From CAZRIT01 sp964600225 (GTDB lineage Bacteria > Bacillota > Clostridia > Christensenellales > CAG-138), in NCBI GenBank assembly GCA_964600225.1, contig CAZRIT010000003.1, positions 18,089-82,088 of the forward strand: 64,000 nucleotides of DNA, read 5' to 3'. Position 1 is the first letter of the stretch. Every line of letters begins with the position of its first letter. This document shows, in pieces, positions 23,961-32,197 of this stretch. The notes beneath the pieces were generated by a model. The model worked only from the letters and a program-made list of their open reading frames with translations. It was not told where the DNA came from and ran no database searches. The translations under genes and the position numbers were made by a program.

Positions 23961-25259
23961 ATGAAGGAATGGCTGAATGGGAAATCCCCGTTGATCGGTA
24001 AACAAAATCGAATCCGCATGCGGCTGATGCAATGCCTTGGCATATTGGCATGCGTGCCGATGATGGCGCTGTATCTGTCGGCGCCCATGCGGGCGCTGCG
24101 CGAAATGCCCGCGGCCATCCGTCTGCCGCGCGGCGCGGCGGCCGAGGATACGGCTTGGCAGCGGCCAAAATGGCTGACGGCCGATACCGTGGCGGTGCCC
24201 GTTTCGCAGCGGGGCGACGAACGGCTGACGGATATCGATCGGTTCACGCGCACCTATCGGCTGTTCGGCGTGGTGCCGATCAAGACCGTCGAGGTGCTGC
24301 GCACCGATGAGGTATACCTGGTACCCGGCGGCGCGGCGGTGGGCATCACCATCCATACGCGCGGCGTGATGGTGGTGGGCCTGGGCGCGGTGGATACCGC
24401 GGGCGGGGCGCTGAGCCCCGGCAGCGTGGCGGGCATCCGTGCGGGCGACGTAATCGTTTCCGCAGGCGGCGTGGCCGTTCGGGACGCGGAGCATCTCATG
24501 CAGCTATCCCAGTCGTGCGACGGGCTGATGACCGTAACGCTGGAACGCGAGGGCACGCGCGTGGATACCGCGGTGCGGTTGGTGGCCGACGCCGTGGACG
24601 GGGCGCTGCGCATGGGATTGTGGGTGCGCGACAGCACCGCGGGCGTTGGCACGCTTTCCTTTTACGATGCGGAAACGGGCTGGTTTGCAGCGCTCGGGCA
24701 CCCCGTCAACGATGTGGATACGCAATCGCTGTTGCCTGTTGGCGAGGGCAAAATTGTATCGGCCGAGGTGCTGGATGTGCGCACGGGCGCGGAAGGGTAT
24801 CCCGGCGAACTGGTGGGCGTGTTTGACGAAAGCATCGGCGCTCTGGGCGATATCCGCCTGAATACGGAGTTTGGGGTATTCGGGCCGATGCGCGCGCCCT
24901 ATCAAAACCCCGTGATGTATCAACTGCCGCTCGGGTACGCGTACGAGGCGCACACGGGCGCGGCGTCCATACTGGCCACGGTATCGGATGTGGGCGTGCA
25001 GTCGTTTTCGTGCGAGATCATCCGCGTCAACGCGCAGTCCAACGCCGCCACCAAGGGCATGATTGTACAGGTGACGGATGAAAAGCTGATGGCGCAGACG
25101 GGCGGCATCGTGCAGGGCATGAGCGGCTGCCCGCTGATACAGGATGGCAAGCTGGTGGGCGTGGTCACGCATGTGTTTGTCAACGACCCCACGCGCGGGT
25201 ATTGCGTGTATGCCGAATGGATGCGTGAAATCCTGCTGGGCGCCGCCAAGGCGACATAG
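23961..25259 (+). CDS. spoIVB: SpoIVB serine peptidase (sigma-K checkpoint signalling protease)
   Basis: 432 residues. One N-terminal membrane helix (~25-42), a PDZ domain (~120-205) and an SA-clan serine-protease domain. By alignment with B. subtilis SpoIVB the catalytic residues are His247 (AALGHP), Asp373 (VTDEKL) and Ser388 (GMSG); the residue after the GMSG turn is Cys rather than the usual Ser. The end (THVFVNDPTRGY, then EWM) is diagnostic. In B. subtilis it is made in the forespore and triggers pro-sigma-K processing. It starts 42 bp after recN without a visible SD and lies directly before spo0A, the universal order. Confidence 0.95.
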   Translation: MKEWLNGKSPLIGKQNRIRMRLMQCLGILACVPMMALYLSAPMRALREMPAAIRLPRGAAAEDTAWQRPKWLTADTVAVPVSQRGDERLTDIDRFTRTYRLFGVVPIKTVEVLRTDEVYLVPGGAAVGITIHTRGVMVVGLGAVDTAGGALSPGSVAGIRAGDVIVSAGGVAVRDAEHLMQLSQSCDGLMTVTLEREGTRVDTAVRLVADAVDGALRMGLWVRDSTAGVGTLSFYDAETGWFAALGHPVNDVDTQSLLPVGEGKIVSAEVLDVRTGAEGYPGELVGVFDESIGALGDIRLNTEFGVFGPMRAPYQNPVMYQLPLGYAYEAHTGAASILATVSDVGVQSFSCEIIRVNAQSNAATKGMIVQVTDEKLMAQTGGIVQGMSGCPLIQDGKLVGVVTHVFVNDPTRGYCVYAEWMREILLGAAKAT

Positions 25260-25297
25260 CGCGGCAACAACGGACAGAGGGGGATGGGAGTGGGCGA

Positions 25298-26059
25298 ATG
25301 ATCAGTACGATGCTCATTGCGGGGAACAACGCCGCCGAAACGGCCGCGCTGGAAAAGGTGTTCTCCTATCTGGAGGATATTACGCTGCTGCCAGCGGTGC
25401 ACGATGGCAGGGCGGCCGTTGATACCATCCTGCATCACAAGGTCGATATCCTGCTGCTGGATATGTTTTTGCAGCAGCTCGACGGGCTTTGCGTGATCGA
25501 ACAGGTTGATCGGCTTGCTGAGGATCGCCGCCCGCTGATATTCGTCATGACCGATATCTCCGACGACCGCTTTTTGCACCGCGTGCGCGATAGGATCATC
25601 TATTGCTTTGTCAAGCCATTGCAATACGAGCTGGTGCAGCTTAGGGTGCTGGAGCTTTCGCGCACGGTGTACGCATCGGCCGGCGCCAAGGAGGCAAAGA
25701 TTGATTTGCTGGATCGGCAGATTGCCGCGGATGTGCGCGCCATCGGCGTGCCCGCGCACCTGAAGGGCTACTATTATCTGCGCGACGCCATCCGCATCTA
25801 TGCGCTCTCCAACCGTCCCACCGAGATCAGCATCACCAACGATATCTATCCCATGGTCGCCAAGATGTACAACACCCGCCCGACGCTGGTGGAGCACGCC
25901 ATCCGCAACGCCATCGAGATTGCGTGGACGCGCGGCAACCTGGATACCATCTACGAATACTTCGGCTATACCGTCAACGATTACAAGGGCAAGCCCAGCA
26001 ATCGGGAATTCGTGGCGATGATGGCAGAGCGCGCGCTGAACGATTTGAAGCGGCGCTGA
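25298..26059 (+). CDS. spo0A: Sporulation master regulator Spo0A with atypical receiver
   Basis: 253 residues. An N-terminal receiver (1-120) and a C-terminal Spo0A DNA-binding domain (~150-253) with VEHAIRNAIEIAWTRGN and YFGYTVNDYKGKPSNREFVAM, very close to B. subtilis. In the receiver, phospho-acceptor Asp55 (LLLDM), Thr85 and Lys106 (VKP) are kept. The Mg-binding acidic pair (D10-D11 in B. subtilis) is replaced by Gly9-Asn10, so phosphorylation chemistry may be altered. GGGAG precedes the ATG. The strongly conserved output domain and the spoIVB neighbour leave the identity in no doubt. Confidence 0.96.
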   Translation: MISTMLIAGNNAAETAALEKVFSYLEDITLLPAVHDGRAAVDTILHHKVDILLLDMFLQQLDGLCVIEQVDRLAEDRRPLIFVMTDISDDRFLHRVRDRIIYCFVKPLQYELVQLRVLELSRTVYASAGAKEAKIDLLDRQIAADVRAIGVPAHLKGYYYLRDAIRIYALSNRPTEISITNDIYPMVAKMYNTRPTLVEHAIRNAIEIAWTRGNLDTIYEYFGYTVNDYKGKPSNREFVAMMAERALNDLKRR

Positions 26060-26090
26060 GCGCTTTCCGTTATGCATCATCACAAATAAA

Positions 26091-26126
26091 ACGGCGGCTG
26101 TGCGGGGTTTCCCGCACAGCCGCCGT
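26091..26126. terminator. Convergent terminator between spo0A and the 5'-nucleotidase gene
   Basis: A perfect 16-bp inverted repeat (ACGGCGGCTGTGCGGG, loop GTTT). On the minus strand it is followed by TTTTATTTG, so it terminates the nucleotidase transcript. On the plus strand a second short hairpin (CCGC-AAAA-GCGG, 26138-26149, then TTATTTTTT) probably ends spo0A transcripts. Confidence 0.85.
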
Positions 26127-26149
26127 CTGTTGCACTGCCGCAAAAGCGG

Positions 26150-27826
26150 TTATTTTTTGTCCTTGATGATGATGCGGTCCGCGCCGTACGGATCGGCATA
26201 ATCGGCGGCATGCGTGGCAAACTGCTCGGTGATGTAGTTGCTCAGCGCCATGTTGTCGATGATGAACTCATCCAGCAGCAGCTCGCAATCCACAAACATC
26301 GTGTAGCCGTCGCCGCAGTTTTTGATCATGTAGTTATGGCTGACGAGCGTGTAGGTTTTGTTGAGGTCGAGCGGTTCGCCGCCGACCATGACGTTTTTCA
26401 CGCGGTACTCGCCGCTGACGCCCGTGAACATCCCGTCCTTATCCATGGTGACGGAGGAGGGGACGTAGGTGTGGATTTCGTACGTCAGGCCCGATACCTG
26501 CAAAAAGCCGCCGAATTCCGCGGGCAGCGATTTGGTGCCAAATTCCAGCGCATCCAGTACCTGCTGGCCCGTGGCGTTGATTTTGCAGAGCATGTTGCCA
26601 AACGGGAACACCGCAAGGATTTCGCCGAAGGTGACGTCGCCCGCTTCCATGTTGGTGCGGATGCCGCCGCCGTTGGACAGGCCGATTTCGGCGTCGCCCG
26701 CGGCGCGGTATGCATCGGCGCACAGGTCGCCCAGGTTGGTTTCGGCCACGCGGATGATGCGCTCATCCGCCTTCTTGGGATCCATGACGACCAGGTCGTT
26801 GGGCAGGCTGGCGACGACGGTGTTGAGCACGGCCTCATACTCGCTCTGGCATGTTTCGATGAACGCCGTGGTGTCGTTATCGCGCATCGGGCTGTAGGAA
26901 ACAAGCTTCGTCTTGGCATGGCCTTGGCCATCGATGGTCAACACGCCAAAAGACGATAGCTGCGTGCCCGTGGATGACAGCAGCACGTCCGCGCCGTCCT
27001 TGTTCTTGACCAGCTCGTTGGGCAGCACGCTGTGGGAGTGGCCGTCGAGCACGACGTCGATGCCCGTGGTGTTTTCGATCATGTTGGAGGAGATGTACGG
27101 CTCCGTGGAGGCGTCGATGCCCAGGTGGGCAAGCGCAACCACATAATCGGCGCCCTCGGCGCGCGCAGCGTCAACGGTGGCCTGCACCGCGGCCCACAGC
27201 GCTTCGCCCGTGTCATCCTGCATAAAGCCGTAGATGAAGTTGCGGTTGTCGTCCATAAAGTAGGTGGGTGTGCTGGAGGTGATGGTGCGCGGCGTGGAAA
27301 TGCCCAGCAGCGCAACCTGTTTGCCCGCAATCTCCTTGATGACGTACGGCTGATAGACGGGGCTGTTATCCTTCAGGTTCACAAAGTTGAGCGAAAGCAG
27401 CGGGAACTCGGCCTGTTCGGCCAGTTCGGCAAGCCGATCCGCGCCGTAATCAAACTCGTGGTTGCCGATGGCCATGGCGTCGTAGCCCACATAGTTCATG
27501 ATGTCGATGATGCTCTTGCCCTCGGTAAACGAGCCGATGGGCGCGCCCTGCACGGCGTCGCCGCAGTCCACAAGCAGCACCTCGTTGCCCTTGGCAATGA
27601 GATCCTTTTTGTAGGCGGCCAGGCCCGAGTAGCCGATGGCGCCGTCCACGGCGCAGTGGGCGTCGTTGGTGTACAGGATGGTGATGTCCTTTTGCGCGGG
27701 TGCGGCTGCCGCAGGCGTGGCCGCGGCGGGTTGCTTGGCGCAGCCGACGAACACGGCTGCCACAAGGCAGACGATCAGCACAAGCGCCGTCAACCTCTTG
27801 ATGGATGGGGCATGATGTTTGAACAT
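26150..27826 (-). CDS. Secreted 5'-nucleotidase / 2',3'-cyclic-nucleotide phosphodiesterase lipoprotein
   Basis: 558 residues. Signal peptide with lipobox (AAVFVGC, Cys near residue 26) and an Ala/Pro-rich linker. The metallophosphatase domain has LYTNDAH, VDCGDAVQG, GNHEFDYG and LDGHSHS; the C-terminal 5'-nucleotidase domain has GLSNGGGIRTNM and FPFGNMLCKI. UshA/YfkN-type enzymes release nucleosides from external nucleotides, and nucleoside-catabolic deoB and punA lie nearby. The start at 27826 is chosen for AGGAGG 10 nt upstream. On the minus strand a TATAAT lies at 27894..27889. Confidence 0.92.
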   Translation of the reverse strand: MFKHHAPSIKRLTALVLIVCLVAAVFVGCAKQPAAATPAAAAPAQKDITILYTNDAHCAVDGAIGYSGLAAYKKDLIAKGNEVLLVDCGDAVQGAPIGSFTEGKSIIDIMNYVGYDAMAIGNHEFDYGADRLAELAEQAEFPLLSLNFVNLKDNSPVYQPYVIKEIAGKQVALLGISTPRTITSSTPTYFMDDNRNFIYGFMQDDTGEALWAAVQATVDAARAEGADYVVALAHLGIDASTEPYISSNMIENTTGIDVVLDGHSHSVLPNELVKNKDGADVLLSSTGTQLSSFGVLTIDGQGHAKTKLVSYSPMRDNDTTAFIETCQSEYEAVLNTVVASLPNDLVVMDPKKADERIIRVAETNLGDLCADAYRAAGDAEIGLSNGGGIRTNMEAGDVTFGEILAVFPFGNMLCKINATGQQVLDALEFGTKSLPAEFGGFLQVSGLTYEIHTYVPSSVTMDKDGMFTGVSGEYRVKNVMVGGEPLDLNKTYTLVSHNYMIKNCGDGYTMFVDCELLLDEFIIDNMALSNYITEQFATHAADYADPYGADRIIIKDKK

Positions 27827-27977
27827 AAAATGCGTTCCTCCTAACAAATTTGTACGGCGGCCGTAGGGCGTATCCGACGTACATCCTTATTATAACAGAT
27901 GATTCGCATTTTGGGGGTGGGTTTGGTGCGATCGGTGGGAATATATGATGCGGAACGCATGGCGGCGGACAATCCCG

Positions 27978-27985
27978 CATACGCT
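27978..27985 (+). promoter_or_regulatory. Candidate sigma-E -10 element before the spoIIM-like gene
   Basis: CATACGCT matches the sigma-E -10 form CATAnnnT and lies 5 nt before the ATG at 27991. The matching -35 is weak (GCATGGC, 14 bp upstream). B. subtilis spoIIM is sigma-E dependent. Confidence 0.4.
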
Positions 27986-27990
27986 GCACC

Positions 27991-28590
27991 ATGGGGCGGA
28001 TTGGCATAAAACAGCGGACAGGCGGTGCGGCGCGCGGCGTAAGGGCTGCGGGCGTTGCCGCCTGGTGCGGCATGATGACGCTGGGCGCGGCCATGGGCAG
28101 GGCGCTGTTTGAAACGCTCCGAAAGGATGCGTTTGCGGCGCTGCTGGCGGCGGCGCAAACGGGCGAACCCGCCGCAGTGCCGTCGCTGCTGCTTTCGGTG
28201 CGGTCGGTATTGCCCATGGCGCTGTACGGCATGACGATGCTGCTGTGCGGCTGTTCGAGGTGGCTGCTGCCGCTGTGGGCGGCGGCCGTGGCGGCGGCGG
28301 GCATGGTGACGGGCGCGGCGGCGGCGGTCGGTCTGTGCCTGTGGGAAGCGGGCCATTGGCAAGTGGTGCTGGGCACGATGGGCTTGCAGGCGGTGATCCT
28401 GCTGCCGCAGATGCTGCTTATAGCGCTGTGGCCGCCGGAGCGCGCGTGGGGAACGCGCCTCCTGCCGCGGCAGGAGGCGGACGGGGCGGACGTGACGCGT
28501 TTTTTGATACGCCTGACGGTAGCCTGCGTATCGTCATCGCTGATGCAAACGGCGTCGTACGCGTGGTGGGTGCGCGCATTGTTCCGTTGA
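27991..28590 (+). CDS. spoIIM: Probable stage II sporulation protein M
   Basis: 199 residues, mostly hydrophobic, with about five membrane segments. Length, topology and two segments fit SpoIIM: GLQAVILLPQMLLIAL resembles the 'mPQnliviP' region, and a last helix (TRFLIRLTVACVSSSLMQTASYAWW) lies at the position of the family's C-terminal helix. In other Clostridia spoIIM lies just upstream of xerD-deoB-punA, and here deoB-punA follow directly. SpoIIM is part of the DMP septal peptidoglycan hydrolase complex with SpoIIP, encoded at 51522. The assignment rests on weak similarity plus synteny. No SD before the ATG. Confidence 0.55.
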   Translation: MGRIGIKQRTGGAARGVRAAGVAAWCGMMTLGAAMGRALFETLRKDAFAALLAAAQTGEPAAVPSLLLSVRSVLPMALYGMTMLLCGCSRWLLPLWAAAVAAAGMVTGAAAAVGLCLWEAGHWQVVLGTMGLQAVILLPQMLLIALWPPERAWGTRLLPRQEADGADVTRFLIRLTVACVSSSLMQTASYAWWVRALFR

Positions 28591-28616
28591 CGCTTGCCCG
28601 AAGGGCATGGTACACT
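28587..28616 (+). promoter_or_regulatory. Sigma-A promoter of deoB-punA
   Basis: TTGACG (28587-28592), 18-bp spacer, TACACT (28611-28616), 20 nt before the deoB ATG. Confidence 0.55.
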
Positions 28617-28636
28617 AACGCCGTGAGGTGAACAAC

Positions 28637-29812
28637 ATGAAACGACGCGTGATACTGATTGTACTGGATAGCGTAGGCATCGGCGCCATGCCCGATGCGG
28701 CGCGGTTTGGCGACGAGGGCGCGCATACCCTTGGCAATATTTACAAGCTGCGCGGCAAATTGAACCTGCCAAACCTGTATCAGCTGGGCCTATCAAGCAT
28801 TGCCGACAGCCGTTTGCCCAAGCCCGAGGGCGAGGCGACGGGGGCGTTCGGCCGCCTGGCGGAGCAGACGTTGGCAAAGGACACCACCTGCGGGCACTGG
28901 GAGATGGCGGGCCTGCCGCTGGACAAGCCGTTCCAAACCTTCCCCGACGGGTTCCCCAAGGCGTTCATCGAGGCGTTCGAACAGCGCATCGGCAGGAAAA
29001 CGCTTGGCAACTGCGTGGCCTCGGGCACGGAGATTATCCGGCGCCTCGGCGACGAGCATGCGCGCACGGGCAGCCCCATCGTCTACACCTCCGCCGACAG
29101 CGTGTTCCAGATTGCCGCGCACGAGCAGGTGATACCGCTTGCAGAGCTGTATCATATCTGTGAGATTGCGCGCGAAATGCTGGTGGGCGAATATCTGGTG
29201 GGCCGCGTCATTGCAAGGCCGTTTTTGGGCGCGAGCGGGCACTATTACCGCACCGAAAACCGCAAGGACTATGCCGTGGCGCCGTTTTCGGATACGATAC
29301 TGGATGCGCTGGATTCCGCAGGGCACGAGGTGGTCGGCGTGGGCAAGATTGAGGATATCTTCTGCCACCGCGGCGTCACCACCGTCAACCATACCAAAAA
29401 CAACCCCGACGGCATCCGTGCCGCCATCGATTATATCAAAATGGGACAGGGCGCGTTCGTGTTCGTCAACCTGGTGGATTTCGATATGCTCTACGGCCAC
29501 CGCAACGATATCGAGGGCTACGCGGCCGCGCTGGAGGCGTTCGACGCCGCGCTGCCCGAAATGCTCGGTCACCTGCAAGAGGGCGATATGTTGATGATTA
29601 CGGCCGATCACGGGTGTGACCCGACCAGCGCAAGCACCGATCACTCGCGCGAGTACATCCCGCTTGTCATCGCGGGCAGGCATGTGCGCGCGGGGGTAGA
29701 CCTGGGCACCCGCCAAAGCTTTGCCGATATCGGCGCAACCATCTATGAATACCTGACGGGGAAACGGTGGGCAGCGGGTACGTCCTTTTTGAACGATATT
29801 TGGGAGGATTGA
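28637..29812 (+). CDS. deoB: Phosphopentomutase
   Basis: 391 residues, alkaline-phosphatase superfamily. The N-terminal metal site VLDSVGIGAMPDA, TTCGHWEMAG near residue 80 (phospho-acceptor Thr region) and the C-terminal ITADHGCDPTSASTDHSREYIPL are diagnostic. It interconverts ribose-1-phosphate and ribose-5-phosphate, feeding nucleoside ribose into central metabolism. Start at 28637 with AGGTGA upstream. punA follows 2 bp after the stop. Confidence 0.96.
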   Translation: MKRRVILIVLDSVGIGAMPDAARFGDEGAHTLGNIYKLRGKLNLPNLYQLGLSSIADSRLPKPEGEATGAFGRLAEQTLAKDTTCGHWEMAGLPLDKPFQTFPDGFPKAFIEAFEQRIGRKTLGNCVASGTEIIRRLGDEHARTGSPIVYTSADSVFQIAAHEQVIPLAELYHICEIAREMLVGEYLVGRVIARPFLGASGHYYRTENRKDYAVAPFSDTILDALDSAGHEVVGVGKIEDIFCHRGVTTVNHTKNNPDGIRAAIDYIKMGQGAFVFVNLVDFDMLYGHRNDIEGYAAALEAFDAALPEMLGHLQEGDMLMITADHGCDPTSASTDHSREYIPLVIAGRHVRAGVDLGTRQSFADIGATIYEYLTGKRWAAGTSFLNDIWED

Positions 29813-29814
29813 CA

Positions 29815-30639
29815 ATGACGCAGCTATCCGACGTTATCCATGCTGCCACGGAGCGGCTTCGCCCCCTCTGCGGCGACAACTGCCGCATCGGGCTGATACT
29901 CGGCTCGGGCCTGGGCGATTATATCGAGCGGGCAAAAAATCTGCGCACCGTGGATTATGCCGATATCCCGGGCTTTCCGCATTCGGGCGTATTGGGCCAC
30001 AAGGGCCGTTTTGCCGTGGGCGAGGTGGCGGGCAAAACCGTGGTGGCCATGCAGGGACGGTTCCATTTTTACGAAGGGCATCCCGCCGAGCTGCTTGCGC
30101 TCGGCGTGCGCACCATGAAGCGGCTGGGAGTAACGCACCTGCTGCTGACCAACGCGGCGGGCGGCGTGGATATGGATTTTCACGCGGGCGACCTGATGCT
30201 CATCACCGACCACATCAACTTTGCGCGCGTCAACCCGCTCATCGGCGAAAACGACGATGCGTACGGCACGCGCTTCCCCGATCAATCGAACGTGTACGAC
30301 CGCAATCTGCGGCAGAAGGTGCTCGAGCTGGCCAAGGCGGCGGATATCCCGCTGCGGCAGGGCGTGTACATGATGTTTTCGGGCCCCTGCTTTGAAACGC
30401 CCGCGGAGATTCGCATGGCGCGCACGCTCGGCGCATCGGCCGTGGGCATGTCCACCGTGCCCGAGGCCATCGCCGCTTCCCACTGCGGCATCCAAACGCT
30501 GGGCATTTCGCTCATTACCAACATGGCTGCGGGCATCCTGGATCAGCCGTTGACGCATGACGAGGTGCAGCAGGCCGCCGCCGAGGCCTCGGCGCGCTTT
30601 GGCGCGCTGGTGGATATGATCATCGAACGGGTGTTTTGA
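29815..30639 (+). CDS. punA: Purine-nucleoside phosphorylase I
   Basis: 274 residues. Signatures GLGDYIE near residue 28, IPGFPHSGVLGHKG, MQGRFHFYEGH (phosphate and nucleoside site), TNAAGGVDMDFHAGDLM and MFSGPCFETPAEIRMARTLGASAVGMSTVPE. It cleaves purine nucleosides to base and ribose-1-phosphate for DeoB. GGGAGG precedes the ATG. Confidence 0.96.
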   Translation: MTQLSDVIHAATERLRPLCGDNCRIGLILGSGLGDYIERAKNLRTVDYADIPGFPHSGVLGHKGRFAVGEVAGKTVVAMQGRFHFYEGHPAELLALGVRTMKRLGVTHLLLTNAAGGVDMDFHAGDLMLITDHINFARVNPLIGENDDAYGTRFPDQSNVYDRNLRQKVLELAKAADIPLRQGVYMMFSGPCFETPAEIRMARTLGASAVGMSTVPEAIAASHCGIQTLGISLITNMAAGILDQPLTHDEVQQAAAEASARFGALVDMIIERVF

Positions 30640-30750
30640 AGCAGGGCTTCCGCCCGCCGTCACCCAAGGCGCTTAGCGGCGGAGAATCTTTACACCGATT
30701 GCCCTCGAGCCAATGAGCTCCGCGGCGATTGAGCGGCCGCAGGCCGCGCT

Positions 30751-30850
30751 CCTGTCATTCTGAGGAGCGTAAATCTCTCTCCTGTCATTCTGAGGAGCGC
30801 AAGCCTTTCTCCTGTCATTCTGAGGGCCGTAGGCCCGAAGAATCTTTCCG
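30751..30850 (+). repeat. Three tandem copies of a TGTCATTCTGAGG-type intergenic repeat
   Basis: TGTCATTCTGAGG begins at 30753, 30783 and 30813, an exact 30-bp period. The last copy continues into GAAGAATCTTTCCGAGCGTGAGCGAGGAA. The same core recurs at 42918-43175. The 356-bp gap 30640-30995 holds no credible gene; its only other content is a TATAGT-like -10 near 30970 for the next gene. Confidence 0.85.
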
Positions 30851-30995
30851 AGCGTGAGCGAGGAACGTTGCATGCGTCTGCTGCGACAGAGGCTCCTTTG
30901 GCACAGCATGCGCGGTTTGCGCAACCATACAAAAACACCCGTCATGAACGCCCTCCGTTTCGACATAGTATAGTGTGGAAACGGGGGGCTTTCGG

Positions 30996-32138
30996 ATGCA
31001 AAAACGATGGTGCGCACGGATACTGTGCATATGTATGCTGCTGACGCCGATGCGGGCGCTTGCCGAGCAGGCGGTCATCGGCGAGACGGCGGGGCTTTCG
31101 GGCGCGGTGCTGGCCGAGGCCACAACGATGAGCCGACTTTGGGCCGAGAGCGCCGATACGGAATTTGCCGTGGCGGGGCTATCGAAGCTGCCTGCCATAT
31201 TGACCATTGCGCAGGCCATGGACGAGGGCAGCGTGCGCGCGGACACGGTGATGCGCGTATCCACGCATGCGGCAAGCATCCCTGGCCCTACGGCATTTTT
31301 GGACGGCGGCGAGGAGATCGGCGCGGGGGAGCTGTTCAAGGCGGCGGTCATGATCTCGGCGGGCGACGCCATCATGACGCTCGGTGAAAACGCGTACGGC
31401 TCGGAGAGCGTGTTTGTGGAAAACATCAACGTGACCTTGCGCCAGCTTGGCATCGAAAAGACCGTGCACGATGCGCTGGGCACCGATACGCTGTTTACCG
31501 CGTGGGAGCTGACCACTTTGGGCGCGGCGGCGGCGGGCAGCGCGGCGTTTTCCCGCTACGCGGCGCTGTACTACGATGGCATCACCCATGCCGACGGGCG
31601 GGAGACCGAGCTGGTCAACGCCAACAGACTGCTCAACAACTACGCGGGCTGCGTCGGGGTGATGACGGGCTCGTCCGCGTCCGACGGGTATTGCGGGGTG
31701 TTCTATACCGTCCGTAACCGCACGGCGCTGATTGCGGTGGTCATCGGCGCGGAATCTGCCGCAAAACGCGCCTCGGCCGCGGTGGCGCTGATGGATTACG
31801 GGTTTGCCAACTTCCGTACCGAAACCGTCTCCACCGCATCGGAGGTGGTGGTCAAGGGCCTGCCCGTGCGCGACGGCACGGTGAAATCGGTCGATCTGGT
31901 CACACGCAGCACCCGCACGGTGGTCATCGAGGGCAGGCAGGGAAAGCTGACGGCCGAGCGGACGGTGCCCGAATACCTGGAAGCGCCGCTGACGGCCTCC
32001 ACGCCCGTGGGCAGCGTTTCCTACCGCAACGAGGCGGGCGAGGTGGTGGCCGAGGTGCCGCTGTTTCCCGCGTGCGATGTGGAGGCGTTTGCATTATTGG
32101 ATATCCTGATGCGGATATTGGCGATCTATTTGGCATGA
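30996..32138 (+). CDS. DacF-like secreted protein, probably catalytically inactive (S11 peptidase family)
   Basis: 380 residues. Signal peptide (cleavage after ...MRALA near residue 23) and the S11 D-alanyl-D-alanine carboxypeptidase fold plus the C-terminal beta domain (~260-345) and a final hydrophobic helix. All three active-site motifs are changed: SxxK is GLSK (Gly61, Lys64), SxN is SAG (121-123) and KTG is MTG (223-225). Surrounding sequence keeps the family register (AVMISAGDAIMTLGENAYGSE; GCVGVMTGSSASDGYCGVF). A peptidoglycan-binding or regulatory role is possible. Upstream of the M50 protease and scpAB, the normal dacF position in Clostridia. GGGGGG precedes the ATG at 30996. Confidence 0.82.
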   Translation: MQKRWCARILCICMLLTPMRALAEQAVIGETAGLSGAVLAEATTMSRLWAESADTEFAVAGLSKLPAILTIAQAMDEGSVRADTVMRVSTHAASIPGPTAFLDGGEEIGAGELFKAAVMISAGDAIMTLGENAYGSESVFVENINVTLRQLGIEKTVHDALGTDTLFTAWELTTLGAAAAGSAAFSRYAALYYDGITHADGRETELVNANRLLNNYAGCVGVMTGSSASDGYCGVFYTVRNRTALIAVVIGAESAAKRASAAVALMDYGFANFRTETVSTASEVVVKGLPVRDGTVKSVDLVTRSTRTVVIEGRQGKLTAERTVPEYLEAPLTASTPVGSVSYRNEAGEVVAEVPLFPACDVEAFALLDILMRILAIYLA

Positions 32139-32139
32139 G

Positions 32140-32168
32140 TTGCTTTTTTTTGCCGCGTTCCCTATAAT
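32140..32168 (+). promoter_or_regulatory. Sigma-A promoter of the M50 protease-scpAB operon
   Basis: TTGCTT (32140-32145), 17-bp spacer, TATAAT (32163-32168), 29 nt before the GTG start at 32198. Confidence 0.75.
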
Positions 32169-32197
32169 GGTACTATCGCACACAAAGGAGAGTACAA

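Noticed and set aside
30751..30850. CRISPR-like array (also 42918-43003)
   Set aside because: Units are 27-30 bp in total with no separate spacers, only three copies, no leader and no cas genes.
30975..30995. Upstream GTG start for the DacF-like protein
   Set aside because: The ATG at 30996 has the GGGGGG site at proper distance and gives a normal signal peptide start.
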